Assembly: GCA_032622095.1 (NCBI GenBank)
Contig: CP136069.1
Coordinates: 48,718,760-48,782,759, forward strand
Origin: Siphonodentalium dalli
Lineage: Eukaryota > Mollusca > Scaphopoda > Gadilida > Siphonodentaliidae
Direction: 5' to 3'
Length of the DNA stretch: 64,000 nt
Shown: positions 34,747 through 47,081 of the stretch, one piece after another
Layout: each line of letters starts with the position of its first letter
Position numbering within the stretch: the stretch's first letter is position 1
The notes under the pieces: generated by a model
What the model was told of the DNA's origin: nothing
The model's database searches: none
The model's input: the letters and a program-made list of their open reading frames with translations, nothing else
Position numbers and translations under genes: made by a program

Positions 34747-35940
34747 GTTTTGTTGGTCGGTCTAAGATAAATTATCATAAATAAGTCATTGATAAAATAA
34801 AACAACATATATTGAGGTAATGTGCTTGTTTTCCGGAATTTGAAGAAAGATTTAAAGGTAAACCTCGAAGTATACAGCCTGAATGCGAACCACTATGCAA
34901 CATCATTGTGTATATATGAGAGACATAAGTATACCTCTATGAAAATTACAAGTCACTCAATACAAATGTTGCTGCTTAATATGTAAAACAAGTGATCGAC
35001 AGGACCGTTGCTATTTGTGACATTGAGCTCTTAGTCTGGTCGATAAACTAAAATGTTAGGGTCAACCTAGAATAAATTTGGACCAAGTTGTTTTCTATTC
35101 CATATTGAAGAGGAATAAATCCTATATAACTTGACATAACCAAAATCCGCTAAAATCCGATCTGAGCATTTTCTGTAATCCAAGATGGCGTCCGTGATGG
35201 CAGTTGGTATCGAAAAATTCTAATACTAATACCAAATTAGTAATAAAATAAAATACAAACAAACAATGCTTAGTCGTAGACCATATCGGTAGAATGTCTG
35301 TCCCAACAACATGGCCGCCAAAATGGACAAAATCGAATGAAATTTACAATTTGTGGAAAATTGAATAGCTAGTCATACAAGAACGAACAATCCCTCGAAT
35401 TATACGAGGAAGAATTATTTCAGAGTATAAGGGGAGCTTTTAGTAATAGATGTAAGAATTCTCTCTAATGTATCTCGCGAGAGAGCAAACGAAAGCCAGG
35501 TCTCATACCACGATTAAATATGGACATTTTGGGCGCCAAGGAACAGAAGAAAAACGCTGTTTATCTGTACTGTTTATCTTGAATCGTGTAATATATGTGT
35601 ACTTAAACAGTTAAATGTGATCTAAAAGGAATGTATTGATTATGTGACCTTTTCTAGAATCAGAAATGTATGTACTGAAAACAGTCTCACGAATGTGTAC
35701 GCTAATCATTAATTTGTATATATACAACACCAAATCTGTCAAAATTCACTATATATAATAGTACGAGAGCTATTCATATGGTAGTAGGTAAAATGTGTAG
35801 ATCCCATTGTCCGTGTCTTAAAATAGTAGTCATAGTTGCCTCCGGTCAAGTGATTAAACACGAATATTTCGCTTTTATAATCACACAAATAATTGGTGGT
35901 ATGCCATGAACGCAATTGATCAAAATACAAAGGAGTACAA
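34747..35940. repeat. Inverted repeat, left arm, segment B
   Basis: Matches 60589-61768 in inverted orientation over about 1.2 kb with very few differences. The match begins at GTTTTGTTGGTCGG, just after array 1, and stops at TTGTACTCC (35932-35940), beyond which the two arms are unrelated for several kilobases. Confidence 0.9.
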
Positions 35941-35942
35941 TA
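35739..35942 (-). CDS. Conserved open frame shared by both arms, unknown
   Basis: A minus-strand frame encodes a tail of about 65 residues (CTPLYFDQLRSWHTTNYLCD at its start, ending TIIYSEF-stop) that is open in both arms (here and 60589-60790) with one change, Arg to His. Upstream of CTPLYF the two arms differ, and each supplies its own start. The residues look protein-like, but conservation is explained by recent duplication, so coding is not proven. No family is recognised. Confidence 0.3.
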   Translation of the reverse strand, partial: YCTPLYFDQLRSWHTTNYLCDYKSEIFVFNHLTGGNYDYYFKTRTMGSTHFTYYHMNSSRTIIYSEF

Positions 35943-35943
35943 G

Positions 35944-38360
35944 ACTATCTTCAATAAATGTTCAACATAACTAAATTTGCCTACATACTCTGTGGCAGAG
36001 ACTGTCTTTATATCTGAAAATTATAAGTGCTTAAATGCACTAAGGCCACATATACGCGAACTACTACCTTTTCTGCAATCGCATCGCCGTGTTCACCCTT
36101 TCTCCCTAATGTCACTTATATCTGCTGCATACAAATTCACAAATAGCAACATTGAGTGAATGTTAAACGCAGAACTAATAACTTTAAACGCTGATGACCT
36201 GAGCGCAAGTATGTGGATGGCTATGGTGATATAATTTCAAACAACAAGATACTGAAAACTAATAGTGTGCATTGCGTGATACATATTCCCGTTGGAAGTG
36301 CCGATTTGAAGTAATTTGAACAATATTGTCTAGAAAGAAACCGGTTTGAAAGCAGCATGAAAATTAGTATTAAATAAAATGTACGATGAACAGTCTCTTC
36401 GATCTAGTGAGATCGCGCTAACTGAACGTCTAGTAATGAACTGTGTCATCGTTTAGGTCTCGGTTTACTCCAGTCCTTCAAAATAAATATCTTAAACAGC
36501 ACGGTATGAAATTTTACCCACACAATCCGATTTGAGGTTCTGGTCATATTTGATAGGCAATGAGCAGAACACTACATTTAAAATGGACCCAAACAAATCG
36601 CATTGATCAAATATGTCTGCTAAAATGGAAGCCAAATTATTAAAAAAATGGTAGATTTTGCCACAGCTTGCCATTTAATCGCTTGAAAGTTGTGGTTGAT
36701 GATTGCAATTGGATATTTGACTGATATATGCGCCTTGTGTACATTAAAAACTAATATTATTTTCACTCTTTTGGTGGCTTTCCGCAGGTAGCCAAATATT
36801 TTCTTTTCGGGTTCGAACCATTATTTCATACACTTATGGTACACGGTCGCGATACGCGTAATGTAGGTTGATTCGCAAGAAATCAATAGAGAGCTATGTT
36901 GGTGTCATTCGCGAGAGAATCTCCAACATAACATATATGAAATCAGCTAAAATCCGCTTTGGAGAAAAATTCAAGATCCAAGATGGCATCAAATATGGCC
37001 GCCAAGAATAATGTAAGTCACAAATATGGTATTTAACATAGATATACATCTCTTGTCGGATACATTATGCTTTGGAATTTGAAATGTGTTTGTAAAATCA
37101 CATTTTACAACATCATAACACGGTCTCAAGAATGTGTCATATTTACAGCTAGGTTGTGGCACACTGAGACAATTATTTGGTTGGACGGTGTCGATAGCAA
37201 GTGAAACCTTACAACTATTAATTGCCGCTACACGGATTCCCACTTGTGAGCGCACATTATTCGACAGCAATCGTGGTGATAGCTGGCTCATGGATTCTCC
37301 ATTTCGATATGTACATGTGCGATAAGTGGTTGTGGTGTTAGCTCTTCCCGGATATCAACTCTCTGGTAATCTCTTATGCCGTAGAGATTACTCCTTTGCT
37401 ACCATCGCAGCAGCAGTAGCTCGTTGGTTAAAATAATCCTCTGTGTGAGGAAACTATCCCCATAAATTGTGCACATCAAACCAGTCAGTGTGTAGACAGT
37501 CGTCCTGGGCGAGAATGATCTTCAAAACTGGAAACCGTCCTTGCCAACACTACTTTTTCAAGTTCATGATTAAATGACGTCATATCTAGGATATCTCCCA
37601 TGCGTTTAATACAATAATGCAACATAATGATTACTAGTAGTACATTAGGAGACATGTCTGTTGAACTCATGTGTTTGTTATTCGCATTTTTTTTTTAAAT
37701 GACTGCGTGGTGAAGCGATGCGCAATCACCAGTGTTTCCAGTGTCTTCATTATATATCGTCATTGCAAACGAAGGAATTTGCCGAAAACCGCAGACAAAA
37801 ACGCGCGGTACACGCGATAAGCGCGGCACAGTATAATTGCTGGATTAGGACATCGTTGTAATCATGCGGCAGCGTTTTCTGTGATGGGATGCCGTGTGCG
37901 AGCACTCATTATAGAATGAGAGATGCAGAAACTTACGTTATAGTATAACCTAAAGTTTGAAGTTGCATGTGATGGTGGGTGCTGATAACAAACAATTTTG
38001 GTAGCCATCTTCAAATGTCGATTAAATTAAGGCTCACAAGGGTACCTGTTTATGATCAAAATGTGCGCGAAGTGCACATGCAGAGGCCGTAAGCAACAAT
38101 GGGTGCATTTATGACAATAAACAATACAATTGTCCCAACTGGACTATAAACACTATCTCAAACGTACATGTATAGTCCATACCTTACGTGTATTTAATTT
38201 CGCGCAATATTATAATCGCTCATTTTTAAATTCGTTCATCTTCAATTCGCGCAACCTGATTCACGAGTTCAAAACAGACACACTTTTTTTCTTCTAAAAT
38301 ATCATGTTTCCAACACGAAGGTGGCTGCCATTCATTTAAGTCAAGCAAAGTGTGGTGTGG
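35944..38360. other. Left-arm-only block, no recognised gene
   Basis: Sequence absent from the right arm. Short frames at 35977-36159 (plus, 60 codons) and 36989-37291 (minus, 100 codons) look mildly protein-like but have no recognised motif or confident splice sites. CCAAGATGGC-type motifs are scattered through it. Confidence 0.35.
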
Positions 38361-38364
38361 GTTG

Positions 38365-38735
38365 GCCTCGAAGCCAATCTAAATATTCACCCGTTCACCC
38401 CACCCCGATCGAAAATGACCGGCGCCCAGATGGGTTCAAATAGCGCACCCATGCCATTTATTAGTCATTTGACCGATTTAGGTCAAATAAAGGGTGTTGT
38501 ATGGTTGTCCACAGGCCATTCTAAATATTCACCTTTTCACCCCACCCGATCCAACATAACTGGCGTCCAGTTTTGGTTTAATTAGGGCATCCATGCCATT
38601 TCTCGCCCCCTTTAACTATTTAGGTAAAATAAAGGGTGTTGTATAGTTACCCAGGCCAATCTAAATACTCACCTTCTCACCCCACTGCGATCCAAAATGG
38701 CCGCCATCCAGATGGGTTCAAATAGGGCATTTGTT
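38365..38735 (+). repeat. 141-bp tandem repeat, about 2.6 copies
   Basis: TCTAAATATTCACC recurs at 38378, 38520 and 38660 (spacing 142 and 140). Each is followed by CACCCCAC-CGATC-AAAATG, CCAGATGGGTTCAAATAG-type sequence and AAATAAAGGGTGTTGTAT. Copies are about 85 percent alike by eye. Confidence 0.8.
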
Positions 38736-38845
38736 TTTATATTCGGCTGACAGGCATTCTCATTTACGGCTTATTCAAGAGGTATTTGATAGACTTTGGA
38801 AGTTTAATATAAAAGTTCAAGAATTGTGCTTTCTTTAAAACTGAA

Positions 38846-39995
38846 CGTTCATTTTAGGCCATATAATTTGTCAACACAGGATGACACCAGATGCGAATAA
38901 AGTGAAAGCAATTCAAACTTTAACACCGCCAACAAAATGGTGAAGCCAGTCAGAAGTGTCATAGGATCATTCAGGTGGTTCAGGAAATTCATTCCTAAAT
39001 TCAGCAAAATATGTTGACCATTGGTAGAATTAACAAAGAAAAACACATAATTTGTATGGACGGATCAGTGTGCTGAGGCATTTAAGAAATACAAACATGC
39101 TTTAACAGAAGCGACATATCTTGCGTACCCAGATCAAAACAAACCCTTTATAATGTATACTGACGCTAGCACCCGAGATATTGCGGCATTAATTACACAG
39201 TCACGTGACCCAGGTGATCCGTGTATATCAAGATCTGATATGGAAAATCCTATACATTTTATTATAAAACTCAAATTCGTTCATGGAGTACATTGAGGCG
39301 CGAATGTTATGTATGCCATTTATTGGGCGATACAAAATTGCAATGTTATATTAGTGGATCCCAACTGATTATACAAACTGATCATAAAGTGCTAACAAAC
39401 ATGTTATCTGCTCATATGGATAAAAACAATGATGCGCGCTGGTCTGTATGTATATCTGCATGTAAGCCACAGATAATTCACATACCATGCACAGATAATA
39501 TATTTGCAGATTATTTATAATGACTTGCAGATGATGGAAGTACTGGTATGTCGGAATTACTAGAGCAATCAGATGTGACAGGACCTCAACTTGAAGTAAC
39601 AATGGATGTTGACATAATTGACACATCACAGTTAAAAACGGAAAAATATGCAAATTGTCGTATAAAAAAAATTATACCTGATCATCAGGAACCCATTCAA
39701 TGGACCGTTTTGACATCACAGCAGAATAAACAAATGATGCGGTAGCAATTGATATCGTTCAAAAATTATATTCCAGAAACCACCTCAACAAATAGCCGAT
39801 AAATATATTGTAATAAAAGATGTTCTTTATTCATCAGTAACCATGATGAAGACCCGGATTTTCATATATTTATTCCCGCAAATATTAGATATGCTGTACT
39901 CAAACAATAACAAAACCTAGCCGGCCATTTTTCGACATTTAAAATATTAAATACTATTGGTCAAATATGTATCAAGGTTGGGGCGATTGTCCGAT
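38846..39995 (+). pseudogene. Ty3/gypsy-like pol remnant
   Basis: Several plus-strand frames, separated by stops and frameshifts, follow the gypsy pol order. First is the end of reverse transcriptase (PDANKVKAIQTLTPPT, then FRWFRKFIPKFS). RNase H follows (EAFKKYKHALTEA, then FIMYTDAS; later LIIQTDHKVLTNML and IIHIPCTDNIFADYL). Last comes the integrase zinc-binding region (IPANIRYAVL, LAGHFSTFK). No LTRs, gag or protease were found, and the sequence stops before the integrase core. This is an old, dead fragment confined to the left-arm-only block. Confidence 0.82.
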
Positions 39996-40416
39996 AGTAC
40001 ATATATAGTGGACAGAGTTTGATGTGTTCTCGGGTCTGGGATAATATTCCATTCTCCGTTGATTGTAATGATAGGGTTAATTGTATCGCTGTAAGCACAA
40101 TGTGTATGAGTGGTATATGATACGATGAATACGAGCGTACACATAATTAACAAGATCATACCTTAATTGCTGATGACTGGTTGTACTCATTATACAATAC
40201 AGGTATGAATAGAAGCGTAGAATAACCCAGTTGCAATAGTGTGATATAGTGATCATGGATATCATGAAACCTCAGACCTTATTTGGACAAATGATACACC
40301 AACTCTTGAAATAACAACCCTTTCGAGAGAGAGGAAACTTCACTTCACCCTGAACCTTGCTACCACCAACATCTCTATAAAACCTAAACATCGTGCTTAC
40401 CGGCAATAAAAAAGTA

Positions 40417-40640
40417 TCAAACCTTCTGGAATCTGCATTGTTTCCGTACACGGCCATCTTCACACTTACCACAGGATAACGGCACATATTTTGCATCATG
40501 GTTTGATTGTGTCTCAATGATGAATTGCCTGTGCCACAAGCACACACAATCTATTCTGTGGCCAATGCATGTCTGTCCTTCCCCACAATCACATTTATGG
40601 CATGCATGAGTATACGTTAACACAATTATGTTTAGGTTTT
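40417..40640 (-). other. Cysteine-rich open frame, uncertain
   Basis: A minus-strand frame has CHKCDCGEGQTC, IDCVC and LSCGKCEDG blocks before a stop. It lies just beyond the 3' end of the LINE at 40690. The spacing recalls small cysteine-rich modules or zinc-binding knuckles, but I cannot assign it. It could be LINE-adjacent debris. Confidence 0.2.
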
Positions 40641-40689
40641 TGGTTCACTGTCATACAGTTCATAACCATAGTATATGTCAGTTAAATCG

Positions 40690-41984
40690 TTTGGTATCGT
40701 CGACGAACTGTTGTGTGGCGATGAATTTGTCGGGATTTTGTGTGTAAGTTATGTTATATCTACAGACCCATACAGTAACATTTTGACATTCAAGTTCTCA
40801 TTTAGATGAGCTAAACAAACTAACCTTTCACGCTCGAATATTGGACAGTGGCGTAGAAGTGCTCGGCAGTTTCTAATTATCCAGAGCCGCAAAGTAGAAT
40901 ATTATTCAAATGATTGCCAAACAGGTCATATTCAGGTTACTGCAGTTCGATCGCAGGCGACAGTGATATATTTGACTTTGTCTTCAGAAAGCTGTACAAT
41001 AATATGACGGTGTGATAATGCGATTGGTTAAACGACAATCATTAGAGTCATAGAGTGATTCATATTCTGTCGCTTCTGGTGGAACATTGTTCCATGATTT
41101 GACCACAGCTGGAAGAAATGAATTCCCGTATCTTTGGCGTAAACGCTGGGGTCCTGACTCCTGATACCCTTTTGTTCCAAATTATAATTGGTAATAGGAA
41201 CGACCATATATAAGTGATGGGGCGTGGTTCTCTTAATTATTTTAAAAATTACACAAGTTTTGCTCTCCTGCTAGATAGTGTGTCCCAACCGGTTTCCCAT
41301 CATAATGATTCTTTACTTCAGCTTCCAGTTGCTCCCGTGATTATTCTAGCAGCCTCGTGTTGCTTATCTTCCAGATAGGTTGAATCTTCAACTGAAAAAT
41401 TTTCACATACCGAAGAGGCATATTTCAACACTGGACGGATACATGACAAATATATACGTTCAAGGGTTCTCCTGTCCAGTATAAATGTATACTTTATTAG
41501 AATATACATTCGACCTGCGCCTCAATTTTCAATATCAGTGAATTGATCTTTACACGTACCGTCTCTGTTAGAATTAAGACCTATATGTTTGTGAGTTTCG
41601 ACTTCTACACATTGTCCTTTCCCAACATCTGAAGTGGGTTGTCGTTAGGTTGTTTTTCCATTATACTAGAAGTGATTATGTTTTCATTGGATTAAATTGC
41701 ACTAGCCATTTTTGGGACCATTCGAAAATCAGACTAATATCGTTGTTGAATACTTCTGAGGCAATAGCTGGGTCTTCAATGCATAGAAATAAAGATTTAT
41801 CATCGGCAAGCAGCATTATATTGCACGTAATATTGTCTACAATATTATTAATGTAGATCAATAAACGAAGAGGGTTGAGTTTGGATCCCTGGGTCACACG
41901 AGCTGTGACACACCTCCAACAGGAATTCAAGTTTGAAACGATTACTCGCTGATGTCGATTGTCCAAATACTTTTGCAATAGACC
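40690..41984 (-). pseudogene. CR1/L2-like LINE, 5'-truncated 3' portion
   Basis: Minus-strand order is as in a LINE ORF2. Reverse transcriptase: YLDNRHQRV, TARVTQGSKLNPL, LIYINNIVDNI, LADDKSLF and KWLVQFNPMKT. Connector: FILDRRTLERIYLSCIRP, then EAARIITGATGS. C-terminal region: FLPAVVKSWNNVP, then CRLRSNCSNLN and the closing TKRFN. Frameshifts and stops break it. The usual FADD box reads LADD. The RT start at about 41984 lies about 390 bases downstream of the orphan PAN exon, on the same strand. The part above 41106 is duplicated in the right arm; the C-terminal part is present only here. Confidence 0.82.
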
Positions 41985-42377
41985 GTATGTTGGGCCGACA
42001 ATTCACAATCTGTTCAGCTTACAAAGTAAGCCCCGATGCCACGACTTATCGAATACCTGGCTGATATCACAGAAATGGCATCTAATTTCTTTGCCACTAT
42101 CCAGAGAAGATATTATATAATGGGAAACGTCTGTTGCCTGAAATACCGTGCTTTTTCAATGACCATAGGGGTGTCGTGTGATATAGTTGAATACATCTAT
42201 ATTAGGACAATTTCCGAACTGTCTGTCCTGGTAGAATATGCCATTGCAAACCCAAGTCAAATCCCAAACAAACATGTTTTATGCAGCATCATATCATGTC
42301 AGCAGTTGTGGACATTTTACCGTGTAAATACTAAACATGACACTGAATGCTCCTTTGTATCGCACACAGATGCTCAC

Positions 42378-42634
42378 TCACTTGCAGTTTATGACGTACG
42401 ATATCCACCCTTCAATGTATCTGAATTCTTCGTTTGGCACACCAAGAATCCCCACAATAGAGGTGTGACATTTTCCTGTGACTGTGTTGTGTTCGTAAAT
42501 AACGCACTTGTATGCAGCATTGAGACATATGCCCTTGCACTCCTGTTGCGATTTTCCTGAAATCTCCTCATGGTTCATGCCTCGAATTGCCCAGTCATTG
42601 ATGGGATAGAAGGTATCGTCATAGTCCTCGCAAC
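42378..42634 (-). pseudogene. Orphan copy of gene B exon 2 (PAN/apple-like module)
   Basis: A minus-strand exon with its own acceptor, all six cysteines and an open frame to the same stop. It differs from gene B exon 2 at two residues (Glu for Val in NHEVI; Ile for Arg in SYVRNC). No exon 1 for it exists upstream on the minus strand up to the window centre, and satellite array 2 begins 2.5 kb away. As placed, it cannot make the secreted protein unless an exon elsewhere is used. It is the mirror copy created by the inverted repeat. Confidence 0.85.
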
Positions 42635-43919
42635 CTGGAATATACATGTATAGACATAAACGTCATCTAATCACACAGAAGTACCACCCACAAGACTGTA
42701 AATAACCTGTAACACCACGGAAATGTCACATGGTCATTCGAGATCAAGTACACGAAGCGCATGAACCATGACTATATCTGTATTTGCGAATGTCTGTCTT
42801 TGTTCTTACATCTATATACATTCACGGGGGTCGGCATCTGGATGTTATCAAGGGGTCTAACACCGATTTTTTACGAGGAAGATAACGGTGCGGTTATAAT
42901 TTTATAAAGTTACGCTCTTGTTGTCAGGAGTAGAATAGGGGAGGGGCAGCACACATTGTTTCCGCCGATTTCCACCAAACTTATACCTAATCATCTCCAT
43001 GATATGAGGAATCTAACTATGTGGTTTAAAGATGACAAATTGTCGGATATTTTTGCTCCAAATTGTTACACATTGACAATCACTTCGACAACTTGAGCCG
43101 CTATAATTATAATCATTGTATATAAGAATGACATGTCTTAATGCCATTTGGATATACAATCTATGATAATATGTGTAACATGTTGAGCAAGAGTATTCTA
43201 TATTTCCACCAAATGTCCACAGCAGAGTGTTTCACATCACTTAACCTGGGCAACGGCGGGTAACCATGCTAGTACGTTTATGCAATTGCTTCCACAAAGC
43301 TTTGATCTACGAGCAGTTACTCTATATGTGTGTGTGTGTGCATGTGTATGGCAAATGTAGTGGAATATAATTGTGGATGTTGTGCAACCCAATGGTGTAG
43401 CCAGGAACACCAGGGTAACAGAGCCGTGCTCTTATTTTCAGATGGACATATTCTTGTGTTATTATTACGGACTGCACATAAGAGCTGATCATTTCGTTGC
43501 TCATCTTGATTCACACACACCTTCGTATTCATCAAATGGACAACCACAGACGATAAAACATCTAGTTAAACAAACAATGACACTCTACGCCACCCAAGTA
43601 TTGGTTATTTATATTCAGAATATGAAGTTAGTGTAAACATATTCACGCGACAGGTAGCTTATCCACATTGTTTATGTGTTGCATTATTGATATTGGGATA
43701 CTTTGTTTACAGGTGAAAATTGTCACCGTTTTAAAAGAGACTTTTATGACAATGGTTTGAAAACATTATATTCAAAATGTATTCAAGTAGAGTCTGAACC
43801 AGAATAGTGTGCCCGATATAATTATGTCCAAACAGATAAATGCGTGGGGTTTTGAATGTATCATAGTTGCATTAATCTGCCGTAATAATAAAACACTGCT
43901 TTCAATATGTCAGATTACA

Positions 43920-44060
43920 GCTGCATTTAATTGGCACGTTTAATCAACATGTACATGTATGTATAACGTGGGATAGTTGCATAATATATATCAATAAATA
44001 TAACTATATGTATATATAGATATATATACATACATGTGCATGTATGATATATTATATAAT
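43920..44060. repeat. TA/TGTA-rich low-complexity segment
   Basis: Alternating TATATG and CATGTA sequence that also occurs in inverted form at 55890-56000 in the other arm. It gives a spurious 88-codon frame in both arms. Confidence 0.6.
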
Positions 44061-44752
44061 AAGTTTGTGAAATAATCACACCCGTTAGATCTATCAAGAT
44101 TGTAATTGCACGAGATTTCCGTTTGATAACCTTCGACTGGTGATAGCTAATATAACAATGCCCAATAATTTCTATTATATCTATATTTAACATACATATA
44201 TTGCAACCTAGCTAGTCATGAATTACAGCAGTCTAATACACACCATAGATCACCAACGGAATCTGATCGCTTTACATGCGGTATGTGTGACGTAAAATAC
44301 AAGACTAGAATCTCTCCAACTGCCATACGTCCACAAAAGCAAAATGCATTTAATTTTGGTGATATTCTAAAACGCAGAGATACTGATGTGTTTGATGTTA
44401 TGATGGAAACAAAGATATGAGATATAAGGAAATTCGAAATATTTATTAAAGAAATGGATATTTTGACAATACTTCTCAAAAAACGACTTGATACTAAGTT
44501 GGTCCCAGTCTTGTCAACTAATGTCATGTTCAATACTATGGCACAAATTATTCTGTTGGGAATGGATCGATTCCTGATAGTCTTCACTATATATATGATT
44601 CAAATTAAGTGACATTATGACCACCTCGTTAGTATTCTGTCGACTTCTGACTAACGACGCCATTGCTTGAAAAGGTACGTCGGTTCCGCTATGTCAGTTT
44701 GGCGACAGGAATTACGTCGTTTCCAGCGTTATCATTGTAGTATATATCGTAT

Positions 44753-44968
44753 ATAGGTAGTACCCACCCACCACCCCATCCCGCCACCCATAGTATCTTA
44801 TGCGCCGCAGGCGCTCGTATATAGGTAGTAATCAACCCACCATCCCATCCCGCCACCCATAGTATCTTATGCGCCGCAGGCGCTCGTATATAGGTAGTAA
44901 TCAACCCACCACCCCATCCCGCCACCCATAGTATATTATGCGCCGCAGGCTCTCATATATAGGTAGTG
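44753..44968 (-). repeat. 68-bp tandem repeat, three copies, left arm
   Basis: ATAGGTAG recurs at 44753, 44821, 44890 and 44959. Each unit has CCACCCATAGTAT-TTATGCGCCGCAGGC. The mirror copy is at 54962-55180. The spacing equals the 68-bp satellite monomer, but the sequences are unrelated. Confidence 0.88.
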
Positions 44969-45120
44969 ATATGAAACATGAACAATATACAATGAGTGTG
45001 TGGGCATTGTGTTTATCACTTAGTAACGCAGGGCTTCCGCTGCCGACTGCCAGTTTAGCAAATTACAAAAAAGTAAATGAATTTCTAATGTAACTGGCTA
45101 GAGAGACCTATCGCCCTTGG

Positions 45121-46995
45121 TTAGCAGTTTAGCAGCATAGCACCGGTAGAATTCCGTTTGAGACTCTATTTTTTAATATTTTCATTCCTTAGCAGTTTAG
45201 CAGCATAGCACTGCTAGAATTGAGTTTGAAACTCTCTGTTTTAATATTTTCATTCCTTAGCAGTTTAGCAGCATAGCACTGCTAGAATTCAGTTTGAACT
45301 CTCTTTTTTAATATTTTCATTCCTTAGCAGTTTATCAGCATAGCACTGCTAGAATTCAGTTTGAAAATCTCTGTTTTAATATTTGTATTCCTTAGAAGTT
45401 TAGCAGCATAGCACTGCTAGAATTGAGTTTGAAACTCTCGTTTACAATATTTTCATTTCTTAGCAGTTTAGCAGCATAGCACTGCTAAAATTCAGTTTGA
45501 AACTCTCTTTTTTAATATTTCCATTCCTTAGCAGTTTAGCAGCATACCACCGCTAGAATTCAGTTTGAAACACTCTTTTTTACCATTTCATTCATTAGCA
45601 TTTTAGCAGCATAGCACTGCTAGAATTGAGTTTGGAACTCTCGTTTTTAATATTTTCATTCCTTAGCAGTTTTGCAGCATAGCACTGCTAGAATTCAGTT
45701 TGAAACTCTCTGTTTTAATATTTTCATTCCATAGCAGTTTTGCAGCAGAGCACTGCTAGAATTCAGTTTGAAACTCTCTGTTTTAATATTTTCATTCCTT
45801 AGCAGTTTTGCAGCAGAGCACTGCTAGAATTCCGTTTGAGACTCTATTTTTTAATATTTTCATTCCTTAGCAGTTTAGCAGCATAGCACTGCTAGAATTG
45901 AGTTTGAAACTCTCTGTTTTAATATTTTCATTCCTTAGCAGTTTAGCAGCATAGCACTGCTAGAATTCAGTTTGAACTCTCTTTTTTAATATTTTCATTC
46001 CTTAGCAGTTTATCAGCATAGCACTGCTAGAATTCAGTTTGAAAATCTCTGTTTTAATATTTGTATTCCTTAGAAGTTTAGCAGCATAGCACTGCTAGAA
46101 TTGAGTTTGAAACTCTCGTTTTCAATATTTTCATTTCTTAGCAGTTTAGCAGCATAGCACTGCTAAAATTCAGTTTGAAACTCTCTTTTTTAATATTTCC
46201 ATTCCTTAGCAGTTTAGCAGCATACCACCGCTAGAATTCAGTTTGAAACACTCTTTTTTACCATTTCATTCATTAGCATTTTAGCAGCATAGCACTGCTA
46301 GAATTGAGTTTGGAACTCTCGTTTTTAATATTTTCATTCCTTAGCAGTTTTGCAGCATAGCACTGCTAGAATTCAGTTTGAAACTCTCTGTTTTAATATT
46401 TTCATTCCATAGCAGTTTTGCAGCAGAGCACTGCTAGAATTGAGTTTGAAACTCTCTTTTTTAATATTTCCATTCCTTAGCAGTTTAGCAGCATAGCACT
46501 GCTAGAATTGAGTTTGAAACTCTCCTTTTTAATATTTTCATTCCTTAGCAGTTTATCAGCATATCACCGATGTAATTCAGTTTGAAACTCTCTTTTTTAA
46601 TATGTTCACTCGTTAGCAGTTTAGCAGCATAGCACCGCTAGAATTCAGTTTGAAACTATCTTTTTTACCATTTCATTCATTAGCAGTTTAGCAGCATAGT
46701 ACCGCTAAAATTCCGTTTGAAACTCTCTTTTTTAATATTTTCATTGCATAGCAGTTTAGCAGCATAGCACCGCTAGAATTCCGTTTGAGACTCTCTTTTT
46801 TAATATTTTCATTCTTTAGCAGTTTAGCAGCATAGCACTGCTAGAATTGAGTTTGAAACTCTCCTTTTTAATATTTTCATTCCTTAGCAGTTTAGCAGCA
46901 TAGCACTGCTAGAATTCAGTTTGAAACTCTCTTTTTTAATATTTTCATTCCTTAGCAGTTTAGTAGCATAGCACTGCTAGAATTCAGTTTGATAC
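45121..46995 (+). repeat. Satellite array 2 (68-bp monomers, about 27 copies)
   Basis: Same family as array 1 (TTAGCAGTTTAGCAGCATAGC core, same orientation), but nearly all units are 68 bp and most read CACTGCTAG instead of CACCGCTAG, which completes a TAGCAG...CTGCTA stem. A block of about ten monomers is repeated: AATTCCGTTTGAGACTC occurs at 45150 and 45828 and the order of variants repeats, giving a 678-bp higher-order period. Confidence 0.95.
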
Positions 46996-47003
46996 GCCCT
47001 ATT

Positions 47004-47081
47004 ATTGATTCAGTTGCACTTAGCACTTAGCCCCTCAAAATATGAGTACCAAAAACAATTTGACCACGTTTCTTGCCATAT
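47004..47081 (+). repeat. Array-end sequence, copy 2
   Basis: Same 78-base sequence as at 34668. It is followed here by a 150-codon frame that I do not consider a gene. Confidence 0.85.

Larger units (their letters stand above)
41106..45084. repeat. Inverted repeat, left arm, segment A
   Basis: Matches 54843-58841 in inverted orientation over about 3.98 versus 4.00 kb. In a 174-codon antisense frame present in both arms only about four residues differ, so identity is around 99 percent there. The outer edge is at CAGCT in the LINE (41106) and the inner edge is at AAATGAATTT (45084). One clear indel of about 20-25 bases is near 44390/55545. Confidence 0.92.

Noticed and set aside
43317-43547. 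60-76-codon frames repeated at 56400-56630 and partly at 62010
   Set aside because: Overlapping frames in two registers end in (CA)n microsatellite; conservation follows the cassette duplication.
44216-44587. 123-codon minus-strand frame with a partial copy at 55340-55597
   Set aside because: The right-arm copy diverges by an indel that changes the frame and end, so there is no sign of coding constraint.
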